DNA from: Ga0077527 sp021300125
Lineage (GTDB): Bacteria; Pseudomonadota; Gammaproteobacteria; Burkholderiales; SG8-41
Assembly: GCA_046339595.1 (NCBI GenBank)
Contig: JBKDUF010000048.1
Span: 14,791-78,790 of the forward strand
Reading direction: 5' to 3'
Length of the DNA: 64,000 bases
This document shows positions 1 through 8,112 of the stretch, in pieces. The first letter of the stretch is position 1. Each line of letters opens with the position of its first letter. Below the pieces are notes generated by a model, which saw only the letters and a program-made list of their open reading frames with translations, made no database searches and was not told the origin of the DNA. The position numbers were made by a program, and so were the translations under genes.

Positions 1-1315
1 CGATCTCCTCGGTCATGGTCTTGCGTGTGCTGTCGATGCTGAAATTGACTTGCCGCCGCTCGCCAACCACATCGAAGGCCGAGCCCATCCGGATCAGCAC
101 ATTTTCGTTGCGCGGGGTGTGGTCGAGGCTGTCTTCGCCGATGAACTCCAGCGTCTGGTCGGCGGGGTCGAGCTTGGACACGCGGATGCGGCCGGCGGGC
201 AGGGGCTGGCCGAGGTTCTGTTCCTTGCCGTTCTTGAAGCTGATGAATACATCAACCTTGCGGTTGCCGGTCTCGCCATGGTTGCGGTCGGTGACCGGGC
301 CGCCATGGCCTCGAAAGCCCGGGGTGCCCTGATAGACCAGGGTTTTCTCGCAGGGCACGCCGCGCGCCACCGGGAACAGCTCGAGCTGCTGGGTCGAATT
401 GTCGGGCAGCGTCACCGGACGGCCGAGGGTGTAGAGGTGGTATTCGAAGAATTCCTTGTCCCCGAAACCGGGCGCGGCCTCGGCGGCGAGGCTGGCGCGG
501 GCCATCATGGCTGGCGCGACACGGCCGGGTGGCTGCACGCGGTTGACGTCCCCAGCGACGAGTTTCAATCGTGCATCATTGTAGCTGGCGCCGGACTTGT
601 TGATGATGCTGACCCAGGCGCCGACATCGAGTTTGCAGGTGCTGGCGTCCGCGCCGTCCTGGTAGGTCAGGTTGTAATCGGCCCACCAGGTCATGCCGCC
701 GGTCTGGTACGACACGCGGCTGGCCTGGTTGCCACCGCGGCTGGCGTGGAGGTCCCAGACCAGTGTCGGCCGCGTGATCAGGCCGCCGGGCAGGTCGGGC
801 AGGCGCACGCCGGCGTTGTGCGGCAGGGTCTGGATGCCGCCGTCGTCGCGCTTGAGCACGAGGCCGCCGTTGGTGGAGAGCAGTGTGCCGCTGAAGCTTT
901 CGACGCCGCTGCCGCGCACCTGGTCCACGCTGATGCGGCGGTCGAGGTATTTCTCCAGCAGCTTTTGCGTGTTGACCAGATCGAACTGGAAATTCTGTTC
1001 CAGCACGCGGGTGCCGGCGGGGTCGGTCAGCGAATCGAAGCGCACCGTGGTCGGGTCGATCAGCGCGGCGACATCGCTGAAGCGCACGCTGTTGTGGCCG
1101 CGCTGCAGGGCCAGTTCACGCTGCTGGCGGACGATGGCGTACCCGGGAATCGCGGCGCCGCTGCCGCCGCCGCGATACAGCTCCGGCGGCAGGGCGCCGG
1201 GGCGGGCTGTGCTGTAGATGGTGACGGCCTGACCGCTGCCTTCGCCCTGGGCGGTGGCGGTGGCGGCAAGCGCGGCGAGGGTCAAGGCAAGCAGCGGGCG
1301 GATGGCGGGGTTCAT
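1..1315 (-). CDS. DUF4139 domain-containing exported protein (partial, C-terminus beyond window)
   Basis: A minus-strand reading frame stays open from the ATG at 1315 to the window edge, giving about 438 residues without a stop. The N-terminus (MNPAIRPLLALTLAALAA, then TATAQ) is a clear Sec signal peptide, so the protein is exported. An AGGAG-type ribosome site sits just before the start. The middle and C-terminal parts match my knowledge of DUF4139 proteins: a WWADYNLTYQ segment, then a DVGAWVSIINKSGASY block that these beta-sandwich proteins share. The biochemical function of the family is not established. The next gene upstream on the other strand starts 121 bases away, so the two are divergent and the gap must hold both promoters. 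The family name is a recognition call without a search; the signal peptide and open frame are directly visible. Confidence 0.75.
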   Translation of the reverse strand, partial: MNPAIRPLLALTLAALAATATAQGEGSGQAVTIYSTARPGALPPELYRGGGSGAAIPGYAIVRQQRELALQRGHNSVRFSDVAALIDPTTVRFDSLTDPAGTRVLEQNFQFDLVNTQKLLEKYLDRRISVDQVRGSGVESFSGTLLSTNGGLVLKRDDGGIQTLPHNAGVRLPDLPGGLITRPTLVWDLHASRGGNQASRVSYQTGGMTWWADYNLTYQDGADASTCKLDVGAWVSIINKSGASYNDARLKLVAGDVNRVQPPGRVAPAMMARASLAAEAAPGFGDKEFFEYHLYTLGRPVTLPDNSTQQLELFPVARGVPCEKTLVYQGTPGFRGHGGPVTDRNHGETGNRKVDVFISFKNGKEQNLGQPLPAGRIRVSKLDPADQTLEFIGEDSLDHTPRNENVLIRMGSAFDVVGERRQVNFSIDSTRKTMTEEI

Positions 1316-1436
1316 GGAGGAGCTCCTGGGTTGTCCTGCTGTTTAAACGCCGGAACTGGCCGGATGGGGTTAAGGCCCGCGGTGCCGGCGCGTACAATCC
1401 CGGCTGCAAGCGTCATCCACAGAAAACGGGACGGGC

Positions 1437-2015
1437 ATGAACAACATCTGCATTTTTTGCGGTTCGAACAGCGGTCGCGGCGAGACCTACGCCGAATCAG
1501 CGCGGGCGATGGTGGCGGCAATCGGCGAGGCGGAGCTGGGCATCGTCTTCGGCGGTGGCAACATCGGGCTGATGGGGGTGATCGCCGAGGCGGCGCTGGC
1601 GCAAGGCGTACGTGCGGTGGGTATCACGCCGCGGCGCCTGCTCGAGCGCGAGGTGGTGCATACCGGCCTGAATGAGCTGCACGTGGTCGAATCCATGCAC
1701 GAGCGCAAGGCGCTGATGCGCGCGCAGTCCGATGCCTTCATCGCGTTGCCGGGCGGGCTGGGCACGCTGGACGAACTGTTTGAAGTCGCGGCGCTGACCC
1801 AGCTCGGCGAGCATCACAAGCCCTGCGGCCTGCTCAACACCTCGGGCTATTTCGACGGGCTGCGCGGTTTTCTGGACCATGCCGTGGCCGAGCGCTTCGT
1901 GACCCCGGTGCACCGGGACCTGCTGGTGGTGGAGTCGGACCCGCGGCGGCTGATTGCCGGACTGCGTGCCTGGAAACCGGCACAGTCCAGTAAATGGATG
2001 GACCGCAAGGCCTAG
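1437..2015 (+). CDS. LOG family (TIGR00730) Rossmann-fold nucleoside monophosphate phosphoribohydrolase
   Basis: This 192-residue protein is a bacterial LOG (lonely guy) family member. The family signature PGGLGTLDE lies at residues 105-113, with the glycine-rich GGGN loop at 39-42 and the N-terminal CGSNSG loop at 8-13. Characterised relatives cleave the N-glycosidic bond of nucleoside 5'-monophosphates to give free base and ribose 5-phosphate; plant and some bacterial members activate cytokinins, but bacterial housekeeping copies probably act in nucleotide turnover. Length is typical. The protein is cytoplasmic, with no signal peptide. It ends 92 bases before the molybdoenzyme operon, so co-transcription is possible but no functional link is evident. 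Confidence 0.9.
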   Translation: MNNICIFCGSNSGRGETYAESARAMVAAIGEAELGIVFGGGNIGLMGVIAEAALAQGVRAVGITPRRLLEREVVHTGLNELHVVESMHERKALMRAQSDAFIALPGGLGTLDELFEVAALTQLGEHHKPCGLLNTSGYFDGLRGFLDHAVAERFVTPVHRDLLVVESDPRRLIAGLRAWKPAQSSKWMDRKA

Positions 2016-2020
2016 GTCCT

Positions 2021-2080
2021 GCCGGTAATGGGGGCATAAGAAATTTTGAGTCTGGCCCCGTGGTGGCCCCCATAAAATCC
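2021..2080. repeat. Inverted repeat ahead of the molybdoenzyme operon (possible REP-like element)
   Basis: Arms TGGGGGC (2029-2035) and GCCCCCA (2066-2072) flank a 30-base loop containing AATTTTGAGTCTGGCCCC. That core resembles, from memory, the AATTTTGACTCTGACCCC-type repeats common in betaproteobacterial genomes near REP-associated transposases. No U-run follows, so it is not a standard terminator. It may alternatively form a leader structure for the soeA-like mRNA. Confidence 0.3.
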
Positions 2081-2107
2081 GCCAGCCACCATGCACCGGG
2101 GAATCCC

Positions 2108-4990
2108 ATGAGCGCCAGCGCCGAGACCGTCGTCCGCAGCGAAACCCGCAACACCACCTGTTACATGTGCGCCTGCCGCTGCGGCATCCGCGTGCATCTC
2201 AAAAACGGTGAAGTCCGTTACATCGAGGGCAATCCCGAGCACCCGCTGAACCAGGGCGTGATCTGCGCCAAGGGCGCCTCGGGCATCATGAAGCAGTATT
2301 CGCCGGCGCGCCTGACCCAGCCGCTGAAGCGCAAGGCCGGCGCCGAGCGTGGCGCCAACGCCTTCGAGCCGATCAGCTGGGATGAAGCCTTCCGCATCAT
2401 GGAGGAACGGCTGCGCAAGATCCGCTCGACCGATCCGCGTAAATTCGCGCTGTTCACCGGCCGCGACCAGCTGCAGGCCCTGACCGGCCTGTTCGCCCGG
2501 CAGTTCGGCACCCCGAACTACGCCGCCCACGGCGGCTTCTGCTCGGTGAACATGGCCGCGGGCATGATCTACAGCATCGGCGGCAGTTTCTGGGAGTTCG
2601 GCGGGCCCGACCTCGACCGCGCGAAGCTGTTCGTGATGATCGGCACCGCTGAGGACCACCATTCCAACCCGCTCAAGATCGCAATTTCAAAGTTCAAGCG
2701 CAGCGGGGGCAAGTTCATTTCCATCAATCCGGTGCGCACCGGGTACTCGGCGGTGGCCGACGAGTGGATCCCGATCCGCCCCGGAACCGACGGCGCGCTG
2801 CTGCTGGCGCTGAACCACGAACTGCTGCGCCAGGGCCTCTACGACCGCGACTTCATCGCCCAGTACAGCAACGCCGGCTATCTGGTGAACCTTGACGAAT
2901 CCAGCGACCAGTTCGGCATGATCGTCTGCGATGAACAGGCCGAGGAGAAGAACCCGCACCGCAAGCACCAGCAGCTGTGGTGGGACCGCCATTCCAACCG
3001 CGCGGTGATCAACCACACGGCAGGCAGTGACCCGGCACTGACCGGCAGCTACCGCCTGCCCGACGGCACACCGGTGAAGCCGGCTTTCGAGCTGCTGCGC
3101 GAACGCCTGGCCGGCTATACGCCGGAATGGGCCGCCGGCATCACCGGCATTGATGCCGAGACGATCCGCCGCCTGGCCAGGGAAATGGGCATCACCGCGC
3201 GCGACCAGAAGATCGAACTGCCGATTGCCTGGACCGACAGCTGGGGCCGCAAACACGACAAGGTCACCGGCAACCCGGTGGCCTTCCATGCGATGCGCGG
3301 ACTGGCGGCGCATTCCAACGGCTTCCAGACCATCCGCGCGCTGTCGGTGCTGATGTCGCTGCTCGGCACCATTGACCGGCCGGGTGGCTTCCGCCACAAG
3401 GCGCCGTTCCCGCGCAGCACGCCGCCGGTGTATGCGCGCAATCCTAACGATCCGGCGGCCGTGAAGCCGGACACGCCGCTGGGCGGCGCGCCGCTGGGTT
3501 TCCCCGGCGGTCCGGAGGACCTGTTCGTGGACGAACAGGGCGGTCCGGTGCGCATCGACAAGGCCTTCTCCTGGGAGCATCCGCTGGCGGTGCACGGGAT
3601 GATGCACAACGTCATCACCAATGCCTGGCGCGGTGACCCGTACCGCATCGACACGCTGCTGATCTTCATGGCGAACATGGCGTGGAATTCGACCATGAAC
3701 ACGGTCGAGGTGCGCAAGATGCTGAACGACAAGGACGCGTCGGGTGAATACAAGATCCCGTTCCTGATCGTCTGTGACGCCTTTCAGTCGGAGATGACGG
3801 CTTTCGCCGACCTGATCCTGCCCGACACCACCTACCTCGAGCGCCATGACGTGATGTCGATGCTCGACCGGCCGATTTCGGAATTCGACGGACCGGTGGA
3901 TTCGGTGCGGGTGCCGGTGGTGCCGCCCAAGGGCGAGTGCAAACCCTTCCAGGAGGTGCTGGTGGAGTTGGCGGGGCGGTTGAAGTTTCCGGCCTTCACC
4001 AAACCTGACGGTTCGCGCAAGTTCAGGGACTATCCGGATTTCATTGTCAATTTTGAAACCGAGCCGGGATCGGGGCAGGGCTTCCTGATCGGATGGCGCG
4101 GCAAGGATGGCGACAAGGCACTGGTCGGTGAACCCAATCCGAAGCAGTGGGAGATGTACGCGAACAACAACTGCGTGTTCCACCATGTGATGCCCGAGTC
4201 GCACCAATACATGCGGAACTGGAACCTCGGCTATTCCGAGTGGGCGCAGCAGATGAAACTGCGCCGCTTTGCAGACCCGGTGATCATCCAGCTCTACGCC
4301 GAGGTGCTGCAGAAATTCCGCCGCGCCGCCAAAGGCCACGGCAAACGCGTGCCGCCGTCGCAGCTGCGCGAGCGCATCCTGACCTATTTCGACCCGCTGC
4401 CCTTTTATTACACGCCGCTGGAGGTGCAGGCTTCGGACACGGCGACCTATCCGCTGGCGGCGATCACCCAGCGGCCGATGGCGATGTATCACTCCTGGGA
4501 TTCGCAGAACGCCTGGCTGCGCCAGATTCATGCGCATAACTATCTGTTTGTAAACGAAAAAACGGCACTGGCCGAGGGTATCGCCGACGGCGACTGGATC
4601 TGGGTGGAGTCCGCCCACGGGCGCGTGCGCTGCCTGTGCCGCCACAGCAACGCGGTGGAGCCGGGGACGGTGTGGACCTGGAATGCCATCGGTAAGGCGC
4701 AGGGCGCCTGGAACCTCGCACCGGAAGCAAACGAGGCCCAGCGCGGCTTTCTCCTCAACCACCTGATTACCGAGGAACTGCCGGCAGGCGAGGGACGGAC
4801 GATTTCGAATTCCGATCCGGTGACCGGACAGGCCGGCTGGTATGACGTGCGGGTACGCATCCGCAAGACCGCTGCGGACGAGCCGGCGGAAACCTTCCCG
4901 CAGGTCGCGCCGCTGACGCCGCTGCCGGGCATGAATCCGGTGCGCCGGCTGTGGCAGGGCTTTGTTGCGGGGACAGGTGAATTCAAATGA
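2108..4990 (+). CDS. soeA: Molybdopterin oxidoreductase, SoeA-like sulfite:quinone dehydrogenase catalytic subunit
   Basis: This 960-residue protein belongs to the DMSO-reductase superfamily and binds bis-MGD and one [4Fe-4S] cluster. The N-terminal cluster ligands are C18, C21, C25 and C53 (TCYMCACRCG, then VICAKG). A cysteine at residue 145 (GGFCSVN) is a candidate molybdenum ligand. There is no twin-arginine signal, so the enzyme should stay in the cytoplasm, as described for SoeABC and unlike most Dms/Psr/Phs relatives. The ATG at 2108 is chosen because the earlier in-frame start at 1994 lies inside the preceding gene and adds non-conserved sequence. The subunits follow in A-B-C order. 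The sulfite substrate is an inference from overall similarity and gene order; another sulfur or respiratory substrate is possible. Confidence 0.75.
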   Translation: MSASAETVVRSETRNTTCYMCACRCGIRVHLKNGEVRYIEGNPEHPLNQGVICAKGASGIMKQYSPARLTQPLKRKAGAERGANAFEPISWDEAFRIMEERLRKIRSTDPRKFALFTGRDQLQALTGLFARQFGTPNYAAHGGFCSVNMAAGMIYSIGGSFWEFGGPDLDRAKLFVMIGTAEDHHSNPLKIAISKFKRSGGKFISINPVRTGYSAVADEWIPIRPGTDGALLLALNHELLRQGLYDRDFIAQYSNAGYLVNLDESSDQFGMIVCDEQAEEKNPHRKHQQLWWDRHSNRAVINHTAGSDPALTGSYRLPDGTPVKPAFELLRERLAGYTPEWAAGITGIDAETIRRLAREMGITARDQKIELPIAWTDSWGRKHDKVTGNPVAFHAMRGLAAHSNGFQTIRALSVLMSLLGTIDRPGGFRHKAPFPRSTPPVYARNPNDPAAVKPDTPLGGAPLGFPGGPEDLFVDEQGGPVRIDKAFSWEHPLAVHGMMHNVITNAWRGDPYRIDTLLIFMANMAWNSTMNTVEVRKMLNDKDASGEYKIPFLIVCDAFQSEMTAFADLILPDTTYLERHDVMSMLDRPISEFDGPVDSVRVPVVPPKGECKPFQEVLVELAGRLKFPAFTKPDGSRKFRDYPDFIVNFETEPGSGQGFLIGWRGKDGDKALVGEPNPKQWEMYANNNCVFHHVMPESHQYMRNWNLGYSEWAQQMKLRRFADPVIIQLYAEVLQKFRRAAKGHGKRVPPSQLRERILTYFDPLPFYYTPLEVQASDTATYPLAAITQRPMAMYHSWDSQNAWLRQIHAHNYLFVNEKTALAEGIADGDWIWVESAHGRVRCLCRHSNAVEPGTVWTWNAIGKAQGAWNLAPEANEAQRGFLLNHLITEELPAGEGRTISNSDPVTGQAGWYDVRVRIRKTAADEPAETFPQVAPLTPLPGMNPVRRLWQGFVAGTGEFK

Positions 4991-5018
4991 CGCAATTCGT
5001 TGGCAGGGAGTGTGCGCA

Positions 5019-5720
5019 ATGACCCAGCTCGCGTTGGTGATCGATCTGAATGTCTGTGTGGGCTGCCATGCCTGTGTGACCAGCTGCAAGGAATGGAACA
5101 CCTCGGGGGAAGCCGGCTTCATGGCCGACGACAACCCCTACGGCCGTGATCCGACCGGGACCTTTTTCAACCGGGTGCAGACCTTCGAGGTGGGCGAGTT
5201 CCCGGACACGCAGACCGTGCATTTCCCCAAGTCCTGCCTGCATTGCGAGGACCCGCCGTGCGTGCCGGTGTGTCCGACCGGCGCCAGCTACAAGCGGCCG
5301 GAAGACGGCATCGTGCTGGTGGATTACGACAAGTGCATCGGCTGCAAGTACTGCGCCTGGGCCTGTCCCTACGGCGTGCGCGAACTGGACGAACACCAGA
5401 AGGTGATGAAGAAGTGCACGCTGTGCGTGGATCGCATCACTGACCAGAGCCTGCCCGAAGCCGAACGCAAGCCCGCCTGCGTGCTGGCCTGTCCGACCAA
5501 CGCCCGGCTCTACGGCGACATCCATGACGAGGAATCGATCGTGTCGAAGGCGATCCGTGAAGCCGCGGGCTACCAGCTGATGCCCGAGTGGGGCACCAAG
5601 CCGGCCAACCATTACCTGCCCCGGCGCGCCCCTGCGCTGCAGACCGCTGGCGTCGGCGCCACGGCCAATCCGCTCGATATCGACGGCCCGATGCCGCAGG
5701 CCACGGAGGGCCGGCCATGA
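5019..5720 (+). CDS. soeB: 4Fe-4S ferredoxin-type electron-transfer subunit, SoeB-like
   Basis: This 233-residue protein has four cysteine clusters typical of DmsB/PsrB/SoeB subunits. The first is C13, C16, C19, C23 (CVGCHACVTSCKEW); the others are CLHCEDPPCVPVC, CIGCKYCAWACPYG and a split KKCTLC / CVLACP pair. They should hold four cubane clusters that pass electrons from the molybdenum subunit to the membrane anchor. I chose the ATG at 5019, 28 bases after the soeA stop and preceded by a GGGAG ribosome site; the upstream in-frame start overlaps soeA. The stop codon overlaps the next gene's start (ATGA), indicating translational coupling. No Tat signal is present, consistent with a cytoplasm-facing complex. 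Confidence 0.85.
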   Translation: MTQLALVIDLNVCVGCHACVTSCKEWNTSGEAGFMADDNPYGRDPTGTFFNRVQTFEVGEFPDTQTVHFPKSCLHCEDPPCVPVCPTGASYKRPEDGIVLVDYDKCIGCKYCAWACPYGVRELDEHQKVMKKCTLCVDRITDQSLPEAERKPACVLACPTNARLYGDIHDEESIVSKAIREAAGYQLMPEWGTKPANHYLPRRAPALQTAGVGATANPLDIDGPMPQATEGRP

Positions 5721-6655
5721 ATCCCGCATTCTCGGTGGTGTTCCTGACCACGCTGATCGGCGCGGGGCAGGGGCTGTTCCTGGCGATGGTGGGCGTGGAG
5801 GCGGCGGCTGCCGCGCACTGGCTCGACGCGCCGGGCACGGCGTTTTATGTCACGGGCAGCGTGCTGTCCGTGCTGCTGCTGGGCTGCGGACTGCTCGCGT
5901 CGTTTTTCCACCTCGGCCATCCCGAGCGCGCCTGGCGCGCGATCGCGATGTGGCGGACTTCCTGGCTGTCGCGCGAGGTGATCGTCCTGCCGGCCTTCAT
6001 CGCCGCGGTGGCGCTGTACGGGCTGCTGCACCTGCTGGACCACGATGCCACGCTGGCTGTGGCCGGTCCCGGCGTGCTGCTGTGCCTGCTGCTGTTCTGG
6101 TGCACCGGCATGATCTACGCCTGCATCAAATTCCTGCAGGAATGGGCAACGCCGCTGACGCTGGTGAATTTCACGCTGCTCGGTTCCGCTTCCGGCCTGA
6201 TGCTCGCCGCCGCGCTGTCCGCACTGCGCGGCGATGGTCATGCCGAGGTGCTGGCGGGCTGGGCCCTGGGCCTGACCTTCGCCGGCTTTTTCACCCGGGT
6301 TGCGGCCTTGCTGCGCAATGACCGGCTGCGTCCGAAATCGACCCTGCAGAGCGCGATCGGCGTGAACCATCCGCGGGTGGTGCAGAAGTCGCAGGGTTTC
6401 ACGGGCGGTTCCTTCAACACCCGCGAGTTCTTCCATGGCCGGGGGCCGGGCACGCTGCGTGCGGTGAAGTGGCTGTTCCTGGTGGCGGGCTTCATCCTGC
6501 CCGCGCTGCTGGCGGCGTCCTACCTGGACGGCGGCAGCAACTGGAAGCCGGTGGCGGCCACACTGATCCAGTTTGCTGGGCTGGTTGCCGAGCGCTGGTT
6601 TTTCTTTGCCCAGGCCAACCATCCGCAGAACCTTTATTATCAGGCGGTCTCCTGA
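5717..6655 (+). CDS. soeC: DmsC/SoeC-type membrane anchor subunit
   Basis: This 312-residue integral membrane protein has about eight hydrophobic helices and matches the DmsC-like anchor family. It begins at an ATG overlapping the soeB stop by four bases. After the first helix it carries a FHLGHPERAWRA loop, which is characteristic of DmsC-type subunits, and a C-terminal AERWFFFAQANHPQNLYY segment also seen in that family. Its job is to bind and reduce quinone with electrons delivered by the ferredoxin subunit. With the two preceding genes it makes a complete A-B-C module in one transcript. Confidence 0.85.
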   Translation: MNPAFSVVFLTTLIGAGQGLFLAMVGVEAAAAAHWLDAPGTAFYVTGSVLSVLLLGCGLLASFFHLGHPERAWRAIAMWRTSWLSREVIVLPAFIAAVALYGLLHLLDHDATLAVAGPGVLLCLLLFWCTGMIYACIKFLQEWATPLTLVNFTLLGSASGLMLAAALSALRGDGHAEVLAGWALGLTFAGFFTRVAALLRNDRLRPKSTLQSAIGVNHPRVVQKSQGFTGGSFNTREFFHGRGPGTLRAVKWLFLVAGFILPALLAASYLDGGSNWKPVAATLIQFAGLVAERWFFFAQANHPQNLYYQAVS

Positions 6656-6668
6656 ACGACCGCCGGAC

Positions 6669-6989
6669 ATGCCGCTCGACGGATCCCCCCGATTTGCCGC
6701 CTTTCGCGCCTACACCTATGTGCGTGAACTGACCCTGCGTGAGAAGCAGCGGCTGATTGCGGAGATCCAGCAAACCCGCGGCCTGATGCCGATCCTGATG
6801 AAACCGCGCAACGGTCAGCGCTGGAGCGCCGACGACCGGGCGCAACTGCGCGATCACCTTGGCCGGCTGACGCGGCTCAGCCCCTATCTGGTGCTGGTGG
6901 TGATGCCCGGCGGTTTTTTCGTGTTGCCGGTATTCGCCTGGTGGCTGGATCGCCGGCGCGACCGCAACCGCATCCGTTTCGAGGGCTGA
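6669..6989 (+). CDS. Small conserved membrane-associated protein downstream of soeC
   Basis: This is a 106-residue protein with an N-terminal amphipathic, charged half and one hydrophobic segment near residues 75-95 (LVLVVMPGGFFVLPVFAW), followed by an Arg-rich tail (DRRRDRNR). The central pattern, a hydrophobic helix with Pro-Gly and Leu-Pro, vaguely resembles LETM1-type segments, but I cannot assign a family. The gene starts 14 bases after soeC, so it is probably in the same transcript. Its function is unknown. The frame is protein-like in composition and is well placed, which supports it as a real gene. Confidence 0.6.
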   Translation: MPLDGSPRFAAFRAYTYVRELTLREKQRLIAEIQQTRGLMPILMKPRNGQRWSADDRAQLRDHLGRLTRLSPYLVLVVMPGGFFVLPVFAWWLDRRRDRNRIRFEG

Positions 6990-6998
6990 GGGCGGTCC

Positions 6999-7589
6999 TT
7001 GGTTGCCCTGTGGTATCTGCTGCTGCTCGCCCCCTTTGTTGCACTCGCGGTGCTGTGGCTGAACTACCGGCGCAAACAGGCGGCGCGTGAACGTGAGTCG
7101 ATGCAGCGCTGGCAGCGCGTGGTCGAGGCACGGCCTGCAATCAGCGGCGAGCCTTCAGTCCCTGCGCCAGCCACTGCCGCCCACCGGCTGCGGCCGCGTT
7201 TGCTGGAACCCGCCGATACCCTGCTGTTCCGCCTGCTTGCACTGAGCTTGTCGGATCACGACGTGTTTGCCGGGGTTTCGGTCGACCAGATCCTGGTGCC
7301 AGGGACCTCGCTCACCGGGCTGGAGCGCGAAGCCCGCTTGCGCGCCTGGTCGCGGATGCGCATTGATTTCCTGGTCTGCGACAAGGGGCTGCAGCCGTGC
7401 GTGGCGGTGCTGGTCGATGCCGTTGACGAACGCATGGCCCTGGTCGAGGTCCTGCGGGCTTCGGGCTTGCGCTATGTGACCCTGACCCGCAGCAGCCTGC
7501 CGGGCCGCCACCAGATGCGCGCAGTGGTCCTGGGAGAGGGCACACCGGCGGCCTCCCGTTCCAGCCCGAATTCCAACCCGGATTCATAA
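6999..7589 (+). CDS. DUF2726 domain-containing membrane-anchored protein
   Basis: This is a 196-residue protein that starts at a TTG codon, nine bases after the previous stop; no ATG exists near the N-terminus. Residues 2-22 (VALWYLLLLAPFVALAVLW) form a membrane anchor. A basic linker follows, then a soluble domain at about 60-170 with the pattern LSDHDVFAGVSVDQIL ... MRIDFLVCDKGLQPCVAVLV, which fits DUF2726, a nuclease-like fold often found next to topoisomerase or membrane domains. Here the usual C-terminal zinc-finger is absent. Tight spacing suggests co-transcription with the soe-like genes, but no mechanistic connection is known. Confidence 0.65.
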   Translation: MVALWYLLLLAPFVALAVLWLNYRRKQAARERESMQRWQRVVEARPAISGEPSVPAPATAAHRLRPRLLEPADTLLFRLLALSLSDHDVFAGVSVDQILVPGTSLTGLEREARLRAWSRMRIDFLVCDKGLQPCVAVLVDAVDERMALVEVLRASGLRYVTLTRSSLPGRHQMRAVVLGEGTPAASRSSPNSNPDS

Positions 7590-7812
7590 CCGTTTGATTC
7601 AAAAAGGGTAATAAATCGGGCAGGGCGCCATAAAGCGCTTGACGGCGACTTTAGGTCCCCGTATAACGGCAGCGCGTGTTTGGTTTCAAGTGCTTGAAAG
7701 TCAGCGGTTTCCGGTGTTTCAGTGGCTGGTGTGCGTGCTTTTGGGGCTGTGAGATTTAAATACGATATCCGGCTTGATGCCGGTTTAATCCAACCTCAAA
7801 AGGAACAGCAAC
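7590..7812 (+). promoter_or_regulatory. Promoter and leader region of the cold-shock gene
   Basis: A 223-base gap precedes the cold-shock gene. It is AT-rich relative to its surroundings, particularly GAGATTTAAATACGATATCC (7750-7769). Cold-shock mRNAs usually have long structured leaders that control translation by temperature; the length here fits that. A purine-rich AAAAGGAACAGCAAC directly before the ATG provides a ribosome site. I did not identify a convincing -35/-10 pair. Confidence 0.4.
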
Positions 7813-8019
7813 ATGGCAACTGGTACCGTCAAATGGTTTAACGACGCCAAAGGTTACGGCTTCATCACCCCCGACGGCGGCGGTGAAGACCTCTTCGCCC
7901 ACTTCTCGGGCATCAACATGAACGGCTTCAAGACGCTGAAGGAAGGCCAGAAGGTCACCTTCGACGTGACCCCGGGCAACAAGGGCAAGCAGCAGGCCAG
8001 CAACATCCAGGCCGCCTGA
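7813..8019 (+). CDS. CspA-family cold-shock RNA chaperone
   Basis: This 68-residue single cold-shock domain has both RNA-binding motifs intact: RNP1 KGYGFI (residues 14-19) and RNP2 DLFAHF (27-32). The protein binds single-stranded RNA or DNA and melts secondary structure. It is monocistronic: a long leader precedes it and a strong terminator follows within 20 bases. I cannot say from sequence whether this paralog is cold-induced or constitutive; many betaproteobacteria have several. Confidence 0.95.
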   Translation: MATGTVKWFNDAKGYGFITPDGGGEDLFAHFSGINMNGFKTLKEGQKVTFDVTPGNKGKQQASNIQAA

Positions 8020-8038
8020 TCTTCCCGACCCAGGGTTG

Positions 8039-8068
8039 AAAAAACCGGGCCTCGGCCCGGTTTTTTTT
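8039..8068 (+). terminator. Rho-independent terminator of the cold-shock gene
   Basis: An ACCGGGC/GCCCGGT hairpin with a four-base loop is followed by eight T residues and preceded by A residues. Confidence 0.9.
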
Positions 8069-8112
8069 CGCCGCAGACGTGCTGGTCATTGCATGAGTAT
8101 TCCCGGACCCTG

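Noticed and set aside
2016..2107. Molybdenum-cofactor riboswitch before the molybdoenzyme operon
   Set aside because: The 92-base gap is short and shows only one weak inverted repeat; the multi-stem Moco motif could not be recognised.
2687..5134. An 815-codon open frame antisense to the soeA-like gene, and similar long antisense frames over gyrA, hisC-pheA, rpsA and uvrB
   Set aside because: They are shadows that arise from GC-rich codon use; composition is His/Arg/Val-rich with no recognisable domain, and the sense strand encodes clear family members.
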